This document shows positions 34,128 to 48,393 of a DNA stretch of 64,000 nucleotides, piece after piece. The stretch covers positions 2,480,001 through 2,544,000 of the forward strand of contig OY292278.1 of the NCBI GenBank assembly GCA_958496175.1, in the 5' to 3' direction. The translations under genes were made by a program, and so were the position numbers. The notes beneath the pieces are model-generated. The model saw only the letters and a list, made by a program, of their open reading frames with translations. It was not told where the DNA came from and searched no databases. The first letter of the stretch is position 1, and each line of letters begins with the position of its first letter. The DNA is from Sisyra terminalis. Lineage: Eukaryota; Arthropoda; Insecta; Neuroptera; Sisyridae.

Positions 34128-36507
34128 ATGGCCTTATTTCAGACGGAAAATGTCATATCCATTTACGGCTCTAAAACTTCCCGGTTTAAATTCCCTGCAA
34201 ACTATCCCGATAAATTAATGTTTCTTTTTTTGAGAACTTGGAGAAAGATTCAAACATTAATATTCAATCAGACTATAGCAAAAAAAAACCATCCCTTATA
34301 TCCGGTTTTTCCCAATTTAAATTGGCCTTGTTTTAGCTTTGAAATGGAATTGTGGACGTCCTGTTACCCACAGGAAGAAAATTTCTTCTGATTGTAATTC
34401 AATAAAACGTCCCTTATCTTAATTTCTTGAGACAACTAGGCCTTATTTAGAACAATCGGCCATTAAAGCGGCCTTATTTCAGACGGAAAATGTCATATCC
34501 ATTTACGGCTATAAAACTTCCCGGTTTAAATTCCCTGCAAACTATCCCGATAAATTAATGTTTCTTTTTTTGAGAACTTGGAGAAAGATTCAAGCATTAA
34601 TATTCAATCAGACTATAGCAAAAAAAAACCATCCCTTATATCCGGTTTTTCCCAATTTAAATTGGCCTTGTTTTAGCTTTGAAATGGAATTGTGGACGTC
34701 CTGTTACCCACAGAAAGAAAATTTCTTCCGATTGTATTTCAATAAAACGTCCCTTATCTTAATTTCTTGAGAAAACTAAGCCTTATTTTGAAAAATCGGC
34801 CATTAAAGTTGCCTTATTTCAGACGGAAAATGTCATATCCATTTACGGCTCTAAAACTTCCCGGATTAAATTCCCGGCAAAGTATCCCGATACATTAATG
34901 TTTATTTTTTTGAGAACTTGGAGAAAGATTCAAACATTAATATTCAATCAGACTATAGCAAAAAAAAACCATCCCTTATATCCGGTTTTTCCCAATTTAA
35001 ATTGGCCTTGTTTTAGCTTTGAAATGGAATTGTGGACGTCCTGTTACCCACAGGAAGAAAATTTCTTCCGATTGTAATTCAATAAAACGTCCCTTATCTT
35101 AATTTCTTGGGAAAACTAGGCCTTATTTTGAAAAATCGGCCATTAAACTGGCCTTATTTCAGACGGAAAATGTCATATCCATTTACGGCTCTAAAACTTC
35201 CCGGTTTAAATTCCCAGCAAACTATCCCGATACATTAATGTTTCTTTTTTAGAGAACTTGGAGAAAGATTCAAACATTAATATTCAATCAGACTATAGCA
35301 AAAAAAAACCATCCCTTATATCCGGTTTTTCCCAATTTAAATTGGCCTTGTTTTAGCTTTGAAATGGAATTGTGGACGTCCTGTTACCCACAGGAAGAAA
35401 ATTTCTTCCGATTGTAATTCAATAAAACGTCCCTTATCTTAATTTCTTGAGAAAACTAAGCCTTATTTTGAAAAATCGGCCATTAAAGTGGCCTTATTTC
35501 AGACGGAAAATGTCATATCCATTTACGGCTCTAAAACTTCCCGGATTAAATTCCCGGCAAAGTATCCCGATACATTAATGTTTCTTTTTTTGAGAACTTG
35601 GAGAAAGATTCAAACATTAATATTCAATCAGACTATAGCAAAAAAAAACCATCCCTTATATCCGGTTTTTCCCAATTTAAATTGGCCTTGTTTTAGCTTT
35701 GAAATGGAATTGTGGACGTCCTGTTACCCACAGGAAGAAAATTTCATCCGATTGTAATTCAATAAAACGTCCCTTATCTTAATTTCTTGGGAAAACTAGG
35801 CCTTATTTTGAAAAATCGGCCATTAAAGTGGCCTTATTTCAGACGGAAAATGTCATATCCATTTACGGCTCTAAAACTTCCCGGTTTAAATTCCCAGCAA
35901 ACTATCCCGATAAATTAATGTTTCTTTTTTTGAGAACTTGGAGAAAGATTCAAACATTAATATTCAATCAGACTATAGCAAAAAAAACCATCCCTTATAT
36001 CCGGTTTTTCCCAATTTAAATTGGCCTTGTTTTAGCTTTGAAATGGAATTGTGGACGTCCTGTTACCCACAGGAAGAAAATTTCTTCCGATTGTAATTCA
36101 ATAAAACGTCCCTTATCTTAATTTCTTGGGAAAACTAGGCCTTATTTTGAAAAATCGGCCATTTAACTGGCCTTATTTCAGACGGAAAATGGCACATCAA
36201 TTTACGGCTCTAAAACTTCCCGCTTTAAATTCCCGGCAAACTATTTCAAAAATAAATGTTTCTTTTTTTGAGAACGTGGAGAAAGTTTCAAACATTAATA
36301 TTCAATCAGACTATGGAAAAAAAAAAAACCATCCCTTATATCCGGTTTTTCCCAATTTAAATTGGCCTTGTTTTAGCTTTGAAATGGAATTGTGGACGTC
36401 CTGTTACCCACAGGAAGAAAATTTCATCCGATTGTAATTCAATAAAACGTCCCTTATCTTAATTTCTTGAGAAAACTAGGCCTTATTTTGAAAAATCGGC
36501 CATTAAA
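34128..36507 (+). repeat. Higher-order cassette P, instance 2 (seven monomers)
   Basis: Same order as the other P instances but without the 'acggatct'/'caattagac' monomer. Private marks are 'aaaatggcc', 'gcggcc' with 'ctataaaac', 'caagcatt', 'agttgcc', then 'ttttttagag', 'catccg', 8-A and X. The X monomer ends in 12 A, which fuses two short open frames into a spurious 103-codon one at 36126-36437. Confidence 0.8.
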
Positions 36508-37527
36508 GTGGCCTTATTTCAGACGGAAAATGTCATATCCATTTACGGCTCTAAAACTTCCCGGATTAAATTCCCGGCAAAGTATCCCGATACATTAATG
36601 TTTCTTTTTTTGAGAACGTGGAGAAAGATTCAAACATTAATATTCAATCAGACTATAGCAAAAAAAAACCATCCTTTATATCCGGTTTTTCCCAATTTAA
36701 ATTGGCCTTGTTTTAGCTTTGAAATGGAATTGTGGACGTCCTGTTACCCACAGGAAGAAAATTTCTTCCGATTGTAATTCAATAAAACGTCCCTTATCAT
36801 AATTTCTTGAGAAAACTAGGCCTTATTTAGAACAATCGGCCATTAAAGTGGCCTTATTTCAGACGGAAAATGTCATATCCATTTACGGCTCTAAAACTTC
36901 CCGGTTTAAATTCCCTGCAAACTATCCCGATAAATTAATGTTTCTTTTTTTGAGAACTTGGAGAAAGATTCAAACATTAATATTCAATCAGACTATAGCA
37001 AAAAAAAACCATCCCTTATATCCGGTTTTTCCCAATTTAAATTGGCCTTGTTTTAGCTTTGAAATGGAATTGTGGACGTCCTGTTACCCACAGGAAGAAA
37101 ATTTCTTCCGATTGTAATTCAATAAAACGTCCCTTATCTTAATTTCTTGAGAAAACTAGGCCTTATTTTGAAAAATCGGCCATTAAAGTGGCCTTATTTC
37201 AGACGGAAAATGTCATATCCATTTACGGCTCTAAAACTTCCCGGATTAAATTCCCGGCAAAGTATCCCGATACATTAATGTTTATTTTTTTGAGAACGTG
37301 GAGAAAGATTCAAACATTAATATTCAATCAGACTATAGCAAAAAAAAACCATCCCTTATATCCGGTTTTTCCCAATTTAAATTGGCCTTGTTTTAGCTTT
37401 GAAATGGAATTGTGGACGTCCTGTTACCCACAGGAAGAAAATTTCTTCCGATTGTAATTCAATAAAACGTCCCTTATCTTAATTTCTTGAGAAAACTAGG
37501 CCTTATTTAGAACAATCGGCCATTAAA

Positions 37528-40248
37528 GTGGCCTTATTTCAGACGGAAAATGTCATATCCATTTACGGCTCTAAAACTTCCCGGATTAAATTCCCGGCAA
37601 AGTATCCCGATACATTAATGTTTCTTTTTTTGAGAACTTGGAGAAAGATTCAAACATTAATATTCAATCAGACTATAGCAAAAAAAAACCATCCCTTATA
37701 TCCGGTTTTTCCCAATTTAAATTGGCCTTGTTTTAGCTTTGAAATGGAATTGCGGACGTCCTGTTACCCACAGGAAGAAAATTTCTTCCGATTGTAATTC
37801 AATAAAACGTCCCTTATCTTAATTTCTTGAGAAAACTAGGCCTTATTTTGAAAAATCGGCCATTAAAGTGGCCTTATTTCAGACGGAAAATGTCATATCC
37901 ATTTACGGCTCTAAAACTTCCCGGATTAAATTCCCGGCAAAGTATCCCGATACATTAATGTTTATTTTTTTGAGAACGTGGAGAAAGATTCAAACATTAA
38001 TATTCAATCAGACTATAGCAAAAAAAAACCATCCCTTATATCCGGTTTTTCCCAATTTAAATTGGCCTTGTTTTAGCTTTGAAATGGAATTGTGGACGTC
38101 CTGTTACCCACAGGAAGAAAATTTCTTCCGATTGTAATTCAATAAAACGTCCCTTATCATAATTTCTTGAGAAAACTAGGCCTTATTTAGAACAATCGGC
38201 CATTAAAGTGGCCTTATTTCAGACGGAAAATGTCATATCCATTTACGGCTCTAAAACTTCCCGGATTAAATTCCCGGCAAAGTATCCCGATACATTAATG
38301 TTTCTTTTTTTGAGAACTTGGAGAAAGATTCAAACATTAATATTCAATCAGACTATAGCAAAAAAAAACCATCCCTTATATCCGGTTATTCCCAATTTAA
38401 ATTGGCCTTGTTTTAGCTTTGAAATGGAATTGTGGACGTCCTGTTACCCACAGGAAGAAAATTTCTTCCGATTGTAATTCAATAAAACGTCCCTTATCTT
38501 AATTTCTTGAGAAAACTAGGCCTTATTTTGAAAAATCGGCCATTAAAGTGGCCTTATTTCAGACGGAAAATGTCATATCCATTTACGGCTCTAAAACTTC
38601 CCGGATTAAATTCCCGGCAAAGTATCCCGATACATTAATGTTTATTTTTTTGAGAACGTGGAGAAAGATTCAAACATTAATATTCAATCAGACTATAGCA
38701 AAAAAAAACCATCCCTTATATCCGGTTTTTCCCAATTTAAATTGGCCTTGTTTTAGCTTTGAAATGGAATTGTGGACATCCTGTTACCCACAGGAAGAAA
38801 ATTTCTTCCGATTGTAATTCAATAAAACGTCCCTTATCTTAATTTCTTGAGAAAACTAAGCCTTATTTTGAAAAATCGGCCATTAAAGTGGCCTTATTTC
38901 AGACGGAAAATGTCATATCCATTTACGGCTCTAAAACTTCCCGGATTAAATTCCCGGCAAAGTATCCCGATACATTAATGTTTCTTTTTTTGAGAACTTG
39001 GAGAAAGATTCAAACATTAATATTCAATCAGACTATAGCAAAAAAAAACCATCCCTTATATCCGGTTATTCCCAATTTAAATTGGCCTTGATTTAGCTTT
39101 GAAATGGAATTGTGGACGTCCTGTTACCCACAGGAAGAAAATTTCTTCCGATTGTAATTCAATAAAACGTCCCTTATCTTAATTTCTTGAGAAAACTAGG
39201 CCTTATTTTGAAAAATCGGCCATTAAAGTGGCCTTATTTCAGACGGAAAATGTCATATCCATTTACGGCTCTAAAACTTCCCGGATTAAATTCCCGGCAA
39301 AGTATCCCGATACATTAATGTTTCTTTTTTTGAGAACGTGGAGAAAGTTTCAAACATTAATATTCAATCAGACTATAGCAAAAAAAAAACCATCCCTTAT
39401 ATCCGGTTTTTCCCAATTTAAATTGGCCTTGTTTTAGCTTTGAAATGGAATTGTGGACGTCCTGTTACCCACAGGAAGAAAATTTCTTCCGATTGTAATT
39501 CAATAAAACGTCCCTTATCTTAATTTCTTGAGAAAACTAGGCCTTATTTTGAAAAATCGGCCATTAAAGTGGCCTTATTTCAGACGGAAAATGTCATATC
39601 CATTTACGGCTCTAAAACTTCCCGGATTAAATTCCCGGCAATGTATCCCGATACATTAATGTTTCTTTTTTTGAGAACGTGGAGAAAGATTCAAACATTA
39701 ATATTCAATCAGACTATAGCAAAAAAAAACCATCCCTTATATCCGGTTATTCCCAATTTAAATTGGCCTTGTTTTAGCTTTGAAATGGAATTGTGGACGT
39801 CCTGTTACCCACAGGAAGAAAATTTCTTCCGATTGTAATTCAATAAAACGTCCCTTATCTTAATTTCTTGAGAAAACTAGGCCTTATTTAGAACAATCGG
39901 CCATTAAAGTGGCCTTATTTCAGACGGAAAATGTCATATCCATTTACGGCTCTAAAACTTCCCGGTTTAAATTCCCTGCAAACTATCCCGATAAATTAAT
40001 GTTTCTTTTTTTGAGAACTTATAGAAAGATTCAAACATTAATATTCAATCAGACTATAGCAAAAAAAAACCATCCCTTATATCCGGTATTTCCCAATTTA
40101 AATTGGCCTTGTTTTAGCTTTGAAATGGAATTGTGGACGTCCTGTTACCCACAGGAAGAAAATTTCTTCCGATTGTAATTCAATAAAACGTCCCTTATCT
40201 TAATTTCTTGAGAAAACTAGGCCTTATTTTGAAAAATCGGCCATTTAA
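37528..40248 (+). repeat. Higher-order cassette Q, instance 1 (eight monomers)
   Basis: Order: 'aattgcggac'; 'tttattttttt'; 'tcataattt' plus 'ggttattccc'; 'tttattttttt'; 'ggttattccc'; 10-A plus 'aaagtttc'; 'gcaatgtatccc'; 'aacttatag' plus 'ggtatttccc'. The same ordered marks recur near 43309, 51794, 54855, 57576 (partial) and 62676 (cut by the window end). Confidence 0.75.
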
Positions 40249-40588
40249 GTGGCCTTATTTCAGACGGAAAATGTCATATCCATTTACGGCTCTAAAACTT
40301 CCCGGATTAAATTCCCGGCAAAGTATCCCGATACATTAATGTTTCTTTTTTTGAGAACGTGGAGAAAGATTCAAACATTAATATTCAATCAGACTATAGC
40401 AAAAAAAAACCATCCCTTATATCCGGTTTTTCCCAATTTAAATTGGCCTTGTTTTAGCTTTGAAATGGAATTGTGGACGTCCTGTTACCCACAGGAAGAA
40501 AATTTCTTCCGATTGTAATTCAATAAAACGTCCCTTATCTTAATTTCTTGAGAAAACTAGGCCTTATTTAGAACAATCGGCCATTAAA

Positions 40589-43308
40589 ATGGCCTTATTT
40601 CAGACGGAAAATGTCATATCCATTTACGGCTCTAAAACTTCCCGGTTTAAATTCCCTGCAAACTATCCCGATAAATTAATGTTTCTTTTTTTGAGAACTT
40701 GGAGAAAGATTCAAACATTAATATTCAATCAGACTATAGCAAAAAAAAACCATACCTTATATCCGGTTTTTCCCAATTTAAATTGGCCTTGTTTTAGCTT
40801 TGAAATGGAATTGTGGACGTCCTGTTACCCACAGGAAGAAAATTTCTTCTGATTGTAATTCAATAAAACGTCCCTTATCTTAATTTCTTGAGACAACTAG
40901 GCCTTATTTAGAACAATCGGCCATTAAAGCGGCCTTATTTCAGACGGAAAATGTCATATCCATTTACGGCTATAAAACTTCCCGGTTTAAATTCCCTGCA
41001 AACTATCCCGATAAATTAATGTTTCTTTTTTTGAGAACTTGGAGAAAGATTCAAACATTAATATTCAATCAGACTATAGCAAAAAAAAACCATCCCTTAT
41101 ATCCGGTTTTTCCCAATTTAAATTGGCCTTGTTTTAGCTTTGAAATGGAATTGTGGACGTCCTGTTACCCACAGGAAGAAAATTTCTTCCGATTGTATTT
41201 CAATAAAACGTCCCTTATCTTAATTTCTTGAGAAAACTAAGCCTTATTTTGAAAAATCGGCCATTAAAGTGGCCTAATTTCAGACGGAAAATGTCATATC
41301 CATTTACGGCTCTAAAACTTCCCGGATTAAATTCCCGGCAAAGTATCCCGATACATTAATGTTTATTTTTTTGAGAACTTGGAGAAAGATTCAAACATTA
41401 ATATTCAATCAGACTATAGCAAAAAAAAACCATCCCTTATATCCGGTTTTTCCCAATTTAAATTGGCCTTGTTTTAGCTTTGAAATGGAATTGTGGACGT
41501 CCTGTTACCCACAGGAAGAAAATTTCTTCTGATTGTAATTCAATAAAACGTCCCTTATCTTAATTTCTTGAGAAAACTAGGCCTTATTTAGAACAATCGG
41601 CCATTAAAGTGGCCTTATTTCAGACGGAAAATGTCATATCCATTTACGGATCTAAAACTTCCCGGTTTAAATTCCCTGCAAACTATCCCGATAAATTAAT
41701 GTTTCTTTTTTTGAGAACTTGGAGAAAGATTCAAACATTAATATTCAATTAGACTATAGCAAAAAAAAACTATCCCTTATATCCGGTTTTTCCCAATTTA
41801 AATTGGCCTTGTTTTAGCTTTGAAATGGAATTGTGGACGTCCTGTTACCCACAGGAAGAAAATTTCTTCCGATTGTAATTCAATAAAACGTCCCTTATCT
41901 TAATTTCTTGGGAAAACTAGGCCTTATTTTGAAAAATCGGCCATTAAACTGGCCTTATTTCAGACGGAAAATGTCATATCCATTTACGGCTCTAAAACTT
42001 CCCGGTTTAAATTCCCAGCAAACTATCCCGATACATTAATGTTTCTTTTTTAGAGAACTTGGAGAAAGATTCAAACATTAATATTCAATCAGACTATAGC
42101 AAAAAAAAACCATCCCTTATATCCGGTTTTTCCCAATTTAAATTGGCCTTGTTTTAGCTTTGAAATGGAATTGTGGACGTCCTGTTACCCACAGGAAGAA
42201 AATTTCTTCCGATTGTAATTCAATAAAACGTCCCTTATCTTAATTTCTTGAGAAAACTAAGCCTTATTTTGAAAAATCGGCCATTAAAGTGGCCTTATTT
42301 CAGACGGAAAATGTCATATCCATTTACGGCTCTAAAACTTCCCGGATTAAATTCCCGGCAAAGTATCCCGATACATTAATGTTTCTTTTTTTGAGAACTT
42401 GGAGAAAGATTCAAACATTAATATTCAATCAGACTATAGCAAAAAAAAACCATCCCTTATATCCGGTTTTTCCCAATTTAAATTGGCCTTGTTTTAGCTT
42501 TGAAATGGAATTGTGGACGTCCTGTTACCCACAGGAAGAAAATTTCATCCGATTGTAATTCAATAAAACGTCCCTTATCTTAATTTCTTGGGAAAACTAG
42601 GCCTTATTTTGAAAAATCGGCCATTAAAGTGGCCTTATTTCAGACGGAAAATGTCATATCCATTTACGGCTCTAAAACTTCCCGGTTTAAATTCCCAGCA
42701 AACTATCCCGATAAATTAATGTTTCTTTTTTTGAGAACTTGGAGAAAGATTCAAACATTAATATTCAATCAGACTATAGCAAAAAAAACCATCCCTTATA
42801 TCCGGTTTTTCCCAATTTAAATTGGCCTTGTTTTAGCTTTGAAATGGAATTGTGGACGTCCTGTTACCCACAGGAAGAAAATTTCTTCCGATTGTAATTC
42901 AATAAAACGTCCCTTATCTTAATTTCTTGGGAAAACTAGGCCTTATTTTGAAAAATCGGCCATTTAACTGACCTTATTTCAGACGGAAAATGGCACATCA
43001 ATTTACGGCTCTAAAACTTCCCGCTTTAAATTCCCGGCAAACTATTTCAAAAATAAATGTTTCTTTTTTTGAGAACGTGGAGAAAGTTTCAAACATTAAT
43101 ATTCAATCAGACTATGGAAAAAAAAAAAACCATCCCTTATATCCGGTTTTTCCCAATTTAAATTGGCCTTGTTTTAGCTTTGAAATGGAATTGTGGACGT
43201 CCTGTTACCCACAGGAAGAAAATTTCTTCCGATTGTAATTCAATAAAACGTCCCTTATCTTAATTTCTTGAGAAAACTAGGCCTTATTTTGAAAAATCGG
43301 CCATTAAA
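40589..43308 (+). repeat. Higher-order cassette P, instance 3 (eight monomers)
   Basis: Contains all eight P monomers, including the 'acggatct'/'caattagac' one missing from instance 2. It matches 48734-51453 at offset 8,145 and 59617 onward at offset 19,028, rising to 19,368 after an extra monomer there. The X monomer has 'aactgacc' in place of 'aactggcc'. Confidence 0.8.
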
Positions 43309-45349
43309 GTGGCCTTATTTCAGACGGAAAATGTCATATCCATTTACGGCTCTAAAACTTCCCGGATTAAATTCCCGGCAAAGTATCCCGATACATTAAT
43401 GTTTCTTTTTTTGAGAACTTGGAGAAAGATTCAAACATTAATATTCAATCAGACTATAGCAAAAAAAAACCATCCCTTATATCCGGTTTTTCCCAATTTA
43501 AATTGGCCTTGTTTTAGCTTTGAAATAGAATTGCGGACGTCCTGTTACCCACAGGAAGAAAATTTCTTCCGATTGTAATTCAATAAAACGTCCCTTATCT
43601 TAATTTCTTGAGAAAACTAGGCCTTATTTTGAAAAATCGGCCATTAAAGTGGCCTTATTTCAGACGGAAAATGTCATATCCATTTACGGCTCTAAAACTT
43701 CCCGGATTAAATTCCCGGCAAAGTATCCCGATACATTAATGTTTATTTTTTTGAGAACGTGGAGAAAGATTCAAACATTAATATTCAATCAGACTATAGC
43801 AAAAAAAAACCATCCCTTATATCCGGTTTTTCCCAATTTAAATTGGCCTTGTTTTAGCTTTGAAATGGAATTGTGGACGTCCTGTTACCCACAGGAAGAA
43901 AATTTCTTCCGATTGTAATTCAATAAAACGTCCCTTATCTTAATTTCTTGAGAAAACTAAGCCTTATTTTGAAAAATCGGCCATTAAAGTGGCCTTATTT
44001 CAGACGGAAAATGTCATATCCATTTACGGCTCTAAAACTTCCCGGATTAAATTCCCGGCAAAGTATCCCGATACATTAATGTTTCTTTTTTTGAGAACTT
44101 GGAGAAAGATTCAAACATTAATATTCAATCAGACTATAGCAAAAAAAAACCATCCCTTATATCCGGTTATTCCCAATTTAAATTGGCCTTGTTTTAGCTT
44201 TGAAATGGAATTGTGGACGTCCTGTTACCCACAGGAAGAAAATTTCTTCCGATTGTAATTCAATAAAACGTCCCTTATCTTAATTTCTTGAGAAAACTAG
44301 GCCTTATTTTGAAAAATCGGCCATTAAAGTGGCCTTATTTCAGACGGAAAATGTCATATCCATTTACGGCTCTAAAACTTCCCGGATTAAATTCCCGGCA
44401 AAGTATCCCGATACATTAATGTTTCTTTTTTTGAGAACGTGGAGAAAGTTTCAAACATTAATATTCAATCAGACTATAGCAAAAAAAAAACCATCCCTTA
44501 TATCCGGTTTTTCCCAATTTAAATTGGCCTTGTTTTAGCTTTGAAATGGAATTGTGGACGTCCTGTTACCCACAGGAAGAAAATTTCTTCCGATTGTAAT
44601 TCAATAAAACGTCCCTTATCTTAATTTCTTGAGAAAACTAGGCCTTATTTTGAAAAATCGGCCATTAAAGTGGCCTTATTTCAGACGGAAAATGTCATAT
44701 CCATTTACGGCTCTAAAACTTCCCGGATTAAATTCCCGGCAATGTATCCCGATACATTAATGTTTCTTTTTTTGAGAACGTGGAGAAAGATTCAAACATT
44801 AATATTCAATCAGACTATAGCAAAAAAAAACCATCCCTTATATCCGGTTTTTCCCAATTTAAATTGGCCTTGTTTTAGCTTTGAAATGGAATTGTGGACG
44901 TCCTGTTACCCACAGGAAGAAAATTTCTTCCGATTGTAATTCAATAAAACGTCCCTTATCTTAATTTCTTGAGAAAACTAGGCCTTATTTAGAACAATCG
45001 GCCATTAAAGTGGCCTTATTTCAGACGGAAAATGTCATATCCATTTACGGCTCTAAAACTTCCCGGTTTAAATTCCCTGCAAACTATCCCGATAAATTAA
45101 TGTTTCTTTTTTTGAGAACTTATAGAAAGATTCAAACATTAATATTCAATCAGACTATAGCAAAAAAAAACCATCCCTTATATCCGGTATTTCCCAATTT
45201 AAATTGGCCTTGTTTTAGCTTTGAAATGGAATTGTGGACGTCCTGTTACCCACAGGAAGAAAATTTCTTCCGATTGTAATTCAATAAAACGTCCCTTATC
45301 TTAATTTCTTGAGAAAACTAGGCCTTATTTTGAAAAATCGGCCATTAAA
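43309..45349 (+). repeat. Higher-order cassette Q, instance 2 (six monomers)
   Basis: Follows cassette P directly. The order is 'gcggac', 'tttattttttt', 'ggttattccc', 10-A, 'gcaatgtatccc', 'aacttatag', so it lacks the second pair of monomers found in instance 1. Its tail matches instance 1 at offset 5,101. Confidence 0.75.
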
Positions 45350-46275
45350 GTGGCCTTATTTCAGACGGAAAATGTCATATCCATTTACGGCTCTAAAACT
45401 TCCCGGATTAAATTCCCGGCAAAGTATCCCGATACATTAATGTTTCTTTTTTTGAGAACGTGGAGAAAGATTCAAACATTAATATTCAATCAGACTATAG
45501 CAAAAAAAAACCATCCCTTATATCCGGTTTTTCCCAATTTAAATTGGCCTTGTTTTAGCTTTGAAATGGAATTGTGGACGTCCTGTTACCCACAGGAAGA
45601 AAATTTCTTCCGATTGTAATTCAATAAAACGTCCCTTATCTTAATTTCTTGAGAAAACTAAGCCTTATTTTGAAAAATCGGCCATTAAAGTGGCCTTATT
45701 TCAGACGGAAAATGTCATATCCATTTACGGCTCTAAAACTTCCCGGATTAAATTCCCGGCAAAGTATCCCGATACATTAATGTTTCTTTTTTTGAGAACT
45801 TGGAGAAAGATTCAAACATTAATATTCAATGAGACTATAGCAAAAAAAAACCATCCCTTATATCCGGTTTTTCCCAATTTAAATTGGCCTTGTTTTAGCT
45901 TTGAAATGGAATTGTGGACGTCCTGTTACCCACAGGAAGAAAATTTCTTCCGATTGTAATTCAATAAAACGTCCCTTATCTTAATTTCTTGGGAAAACTA
46001 GGCCTTATTTTGAAAAATCGGCCATTAAAGTGGCCTTATTTCAGACGGAAAATGTCATATCCATTTACGGCTCTAAAACTTCCCGGTTTAAATTCCCAGC
46101 AAACTATCCCGATACATTAATGTTTCTTTTTTAGAGAACTTGGAGAAAGATTCAAACATTAATATTCAATCAGACTATAGCAAAAAAAAACCATCCCTTA
46201 TATCCGGTTTTTCCCAATTTAAATTGGCCTTGTTTTAGCTTTGAAATGGAATTGTGGACGTCCTGTTACCCACAG

Positions 46276-47128
46276 GAAGAAAATTTCTCCAAATTGTAAT
46301 TCACTTAAACGTCCCTAATCTTAATTTCTTGAGAAAACTAGGCCTTATTTTAAAAAATCGGCAATTAAACTGGCCTTATTTCAGACGGAAAATGTCACAT
46401 CAATTTACGGCTCTAAAACTTCCCGGTTTAAATTCCCGGCAAACTATCCTGATACATTAATGTTTCTTTTTTTGAGAACTTGGAGAAAGATTCAAACATT
46501 AATATTCAATCAGACTATAGCAAAAGAAAATATCCCTTATATCCGGTATTCCCAATTTAAATTGGCCTTGTTTTAGATTTGAAATGGAATTGTGGTCGTC
46601 GTGTTACCCACAGGAAGAAAATTTCTTCAAATTGTAATTCACTTAAACGTCCCTAATCTTAATTTCTTGAGACAAAAAAGGCTTAATTTGAAAAATCTGC
46701 CTTTAAACTGGACTTATTTCAGGCGGAAAATGTCACATCAATTTACGGCTCCTAAACTTCCAGGTTTAAATTCCTGGCAAACTATCCCGATACATTAATG
46801 TTTCTTTTTTTGAGAACGTGGAGAAAGATTCAAACATTAATATTCAATCAGACTATAGCAAAAAAAAACCATCCCTTACATCCGGTTTTTCCCAATTTAA
46901 ATTGGCCTTGTTTTAGCTTTGAAATGGAATTGTGGACGTCCTGTTACCCACAGGAAGAAAATTTATACCGATTGAAATTCAATAAAACGTCCCTTATCTT
47001 AATTTCTTGAGAAAAAAAAGTCTTAATTTGAAAAATCGGCCATTAAACTGGACTTATTTCAGACGGAAAATGTCACATCAATTCACGGCTCTAAAACCTC
47101 CAGGTATAAATTTCCCGGCACATTAATG
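46276..47128 (+). repeat. Island of diverged monomers, one with a 13-bp deletion
   Basis: Three successive monomers carry many private changes: 'ctccaaattgtaattcac', 'atcctgatac', 'gaaaatatccc', 'ggtcgtcgtgttaccc' (which destroys the AatII-type palindrome and the hairpin), 'gacaaaaaaggctt', 'gctcctaaac' and 'agaaaaaaaagtctt'. At 47120/47121 the sequence 'aactatcccgata' is absent, so the third monomer is about 12 bp short. Regular cassette monomers flank the island on both sides. Confidence 0.85.
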
Positions 47129-47374
47129 TTTCTTTTTTTGAGAACGTGGAGAAAGATTCAAACATTAATATTCAATCATACTATAGCAAAAGAAAACATC
47201 CCTTATATCCGGTTTTTCCCAATTTAAATTGGCCTTGTTTTAGCTTTGAAATGGAATTGTGGACGTCCTGTTACCCACAGGAAGAAAATTTCTTCCGATT
47301 GTAATTCAATAAAACGTCCCTTATCTTAATTTCTTGAGAAAACTAGGCCTTATTTTGAAAAATCGGCCATTAAA

Positions 47375-48393
47375 GTGGCCTTATTTCAGACGGAAAATGT
47401 CATATCCATTTACGGCTCTAAAACTTCCCGGTTTAAATTCCCAGCAAACTATCCCGATACATTAATGTTTCTTTTTTAGAGAACTTGGAGAAAGATTCAA
47501 ACATTAATATTCAATCAGACTATAGCCAAAAAAAACCATCCCTTATATCCGGTTTTTCCCAATTTAAATTGGCCTTGTTTTAGCTTTGAAATGGAATTGT
47601 GGACGTCCTGTTACCCACAGGAAGAAAATTTCTTCCGATTGTAATTCAATAAAACGTCCCTTATCTTAATTTCTTGAGAAAACTAAGCCTTATTTTAAAA
47701 AATCGGCCATTAAAGTGGCCTTATTTCAGACGGAAAATGTCATATCCATTTACGGCTCTAAAACTTCCCGGTTTAAATTCCCTGCAAACTATCCCGATAA
47801 ATTAATGTTTCTTTTTTTGAGAACTTGGAGAAAGATTCAAACATTAATATTCAATCAGACTATAGCAAAAAAAAACCATCCCTTATATCCGGTTTTTCCC
47901 AATTTAAATTGGCCTTGTTTTAGCTTTGAAATGGAATTGTGGACGTCCTGTTACCCACAGGAAGAAAATTTCATCCGATTGTAATTCAATAAAACGTCCC
48001 TTATCTTAACTTCTTGGGAAAACTAGGCCTTATTTTGAAATATCGGCCATTAAACTGGCCTTATTTCAGACGGAAAATGGCACATCAATTTACGGCTCTA
48101 AAACTTCCCGCTTTAAATTCCCGGCAAACTATTTCAAAAATAAATGTTTCTTTTTTTGAGAACGTGGAGAAAGTTTCAAACATTAATATTCAATCAGACT
48201 ATAGCAAAAAAAAACCATCCCTTATATCCGGTTTTTCCCAATTTAAATTGGCCTTGTTTTAGCTTTGAAATGGAATTGTGGACGTCCTGTTACCCACAGG
48301 AAGAAAATTTCTTCCGATTGTAATTCAATAAAACGTCCCTTATCTTAATTTCTTGAGAAAACTAGGCCTTATTTTGAAAAATCGGCCATTAAA
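47375..48393 (+). repeat. Distant copy of the end of the 1,699-bp unit
   Basis: Three monomers ('ttttttagag' with 'tagccaaaa'; 'ttttaaaaaat' with 'catccg'; X with 'gaaatatcgg' and 'cttaacttctt') equal 32769-33787 at offset 14,606. As at the first site, cassette P begins soon after (48734), so the whole 32769-34807 segment was probably moved or copied as one piece. Confidence 0.8.

Noticed and set aside
36126..36437. 103-codon open frame spanning two monomer parts
   Set aside because: It exists only because the X monomer here has 12 A, which joins two of the recurrent spurious frames. The same monomer with 11 A (57236) does not have it.
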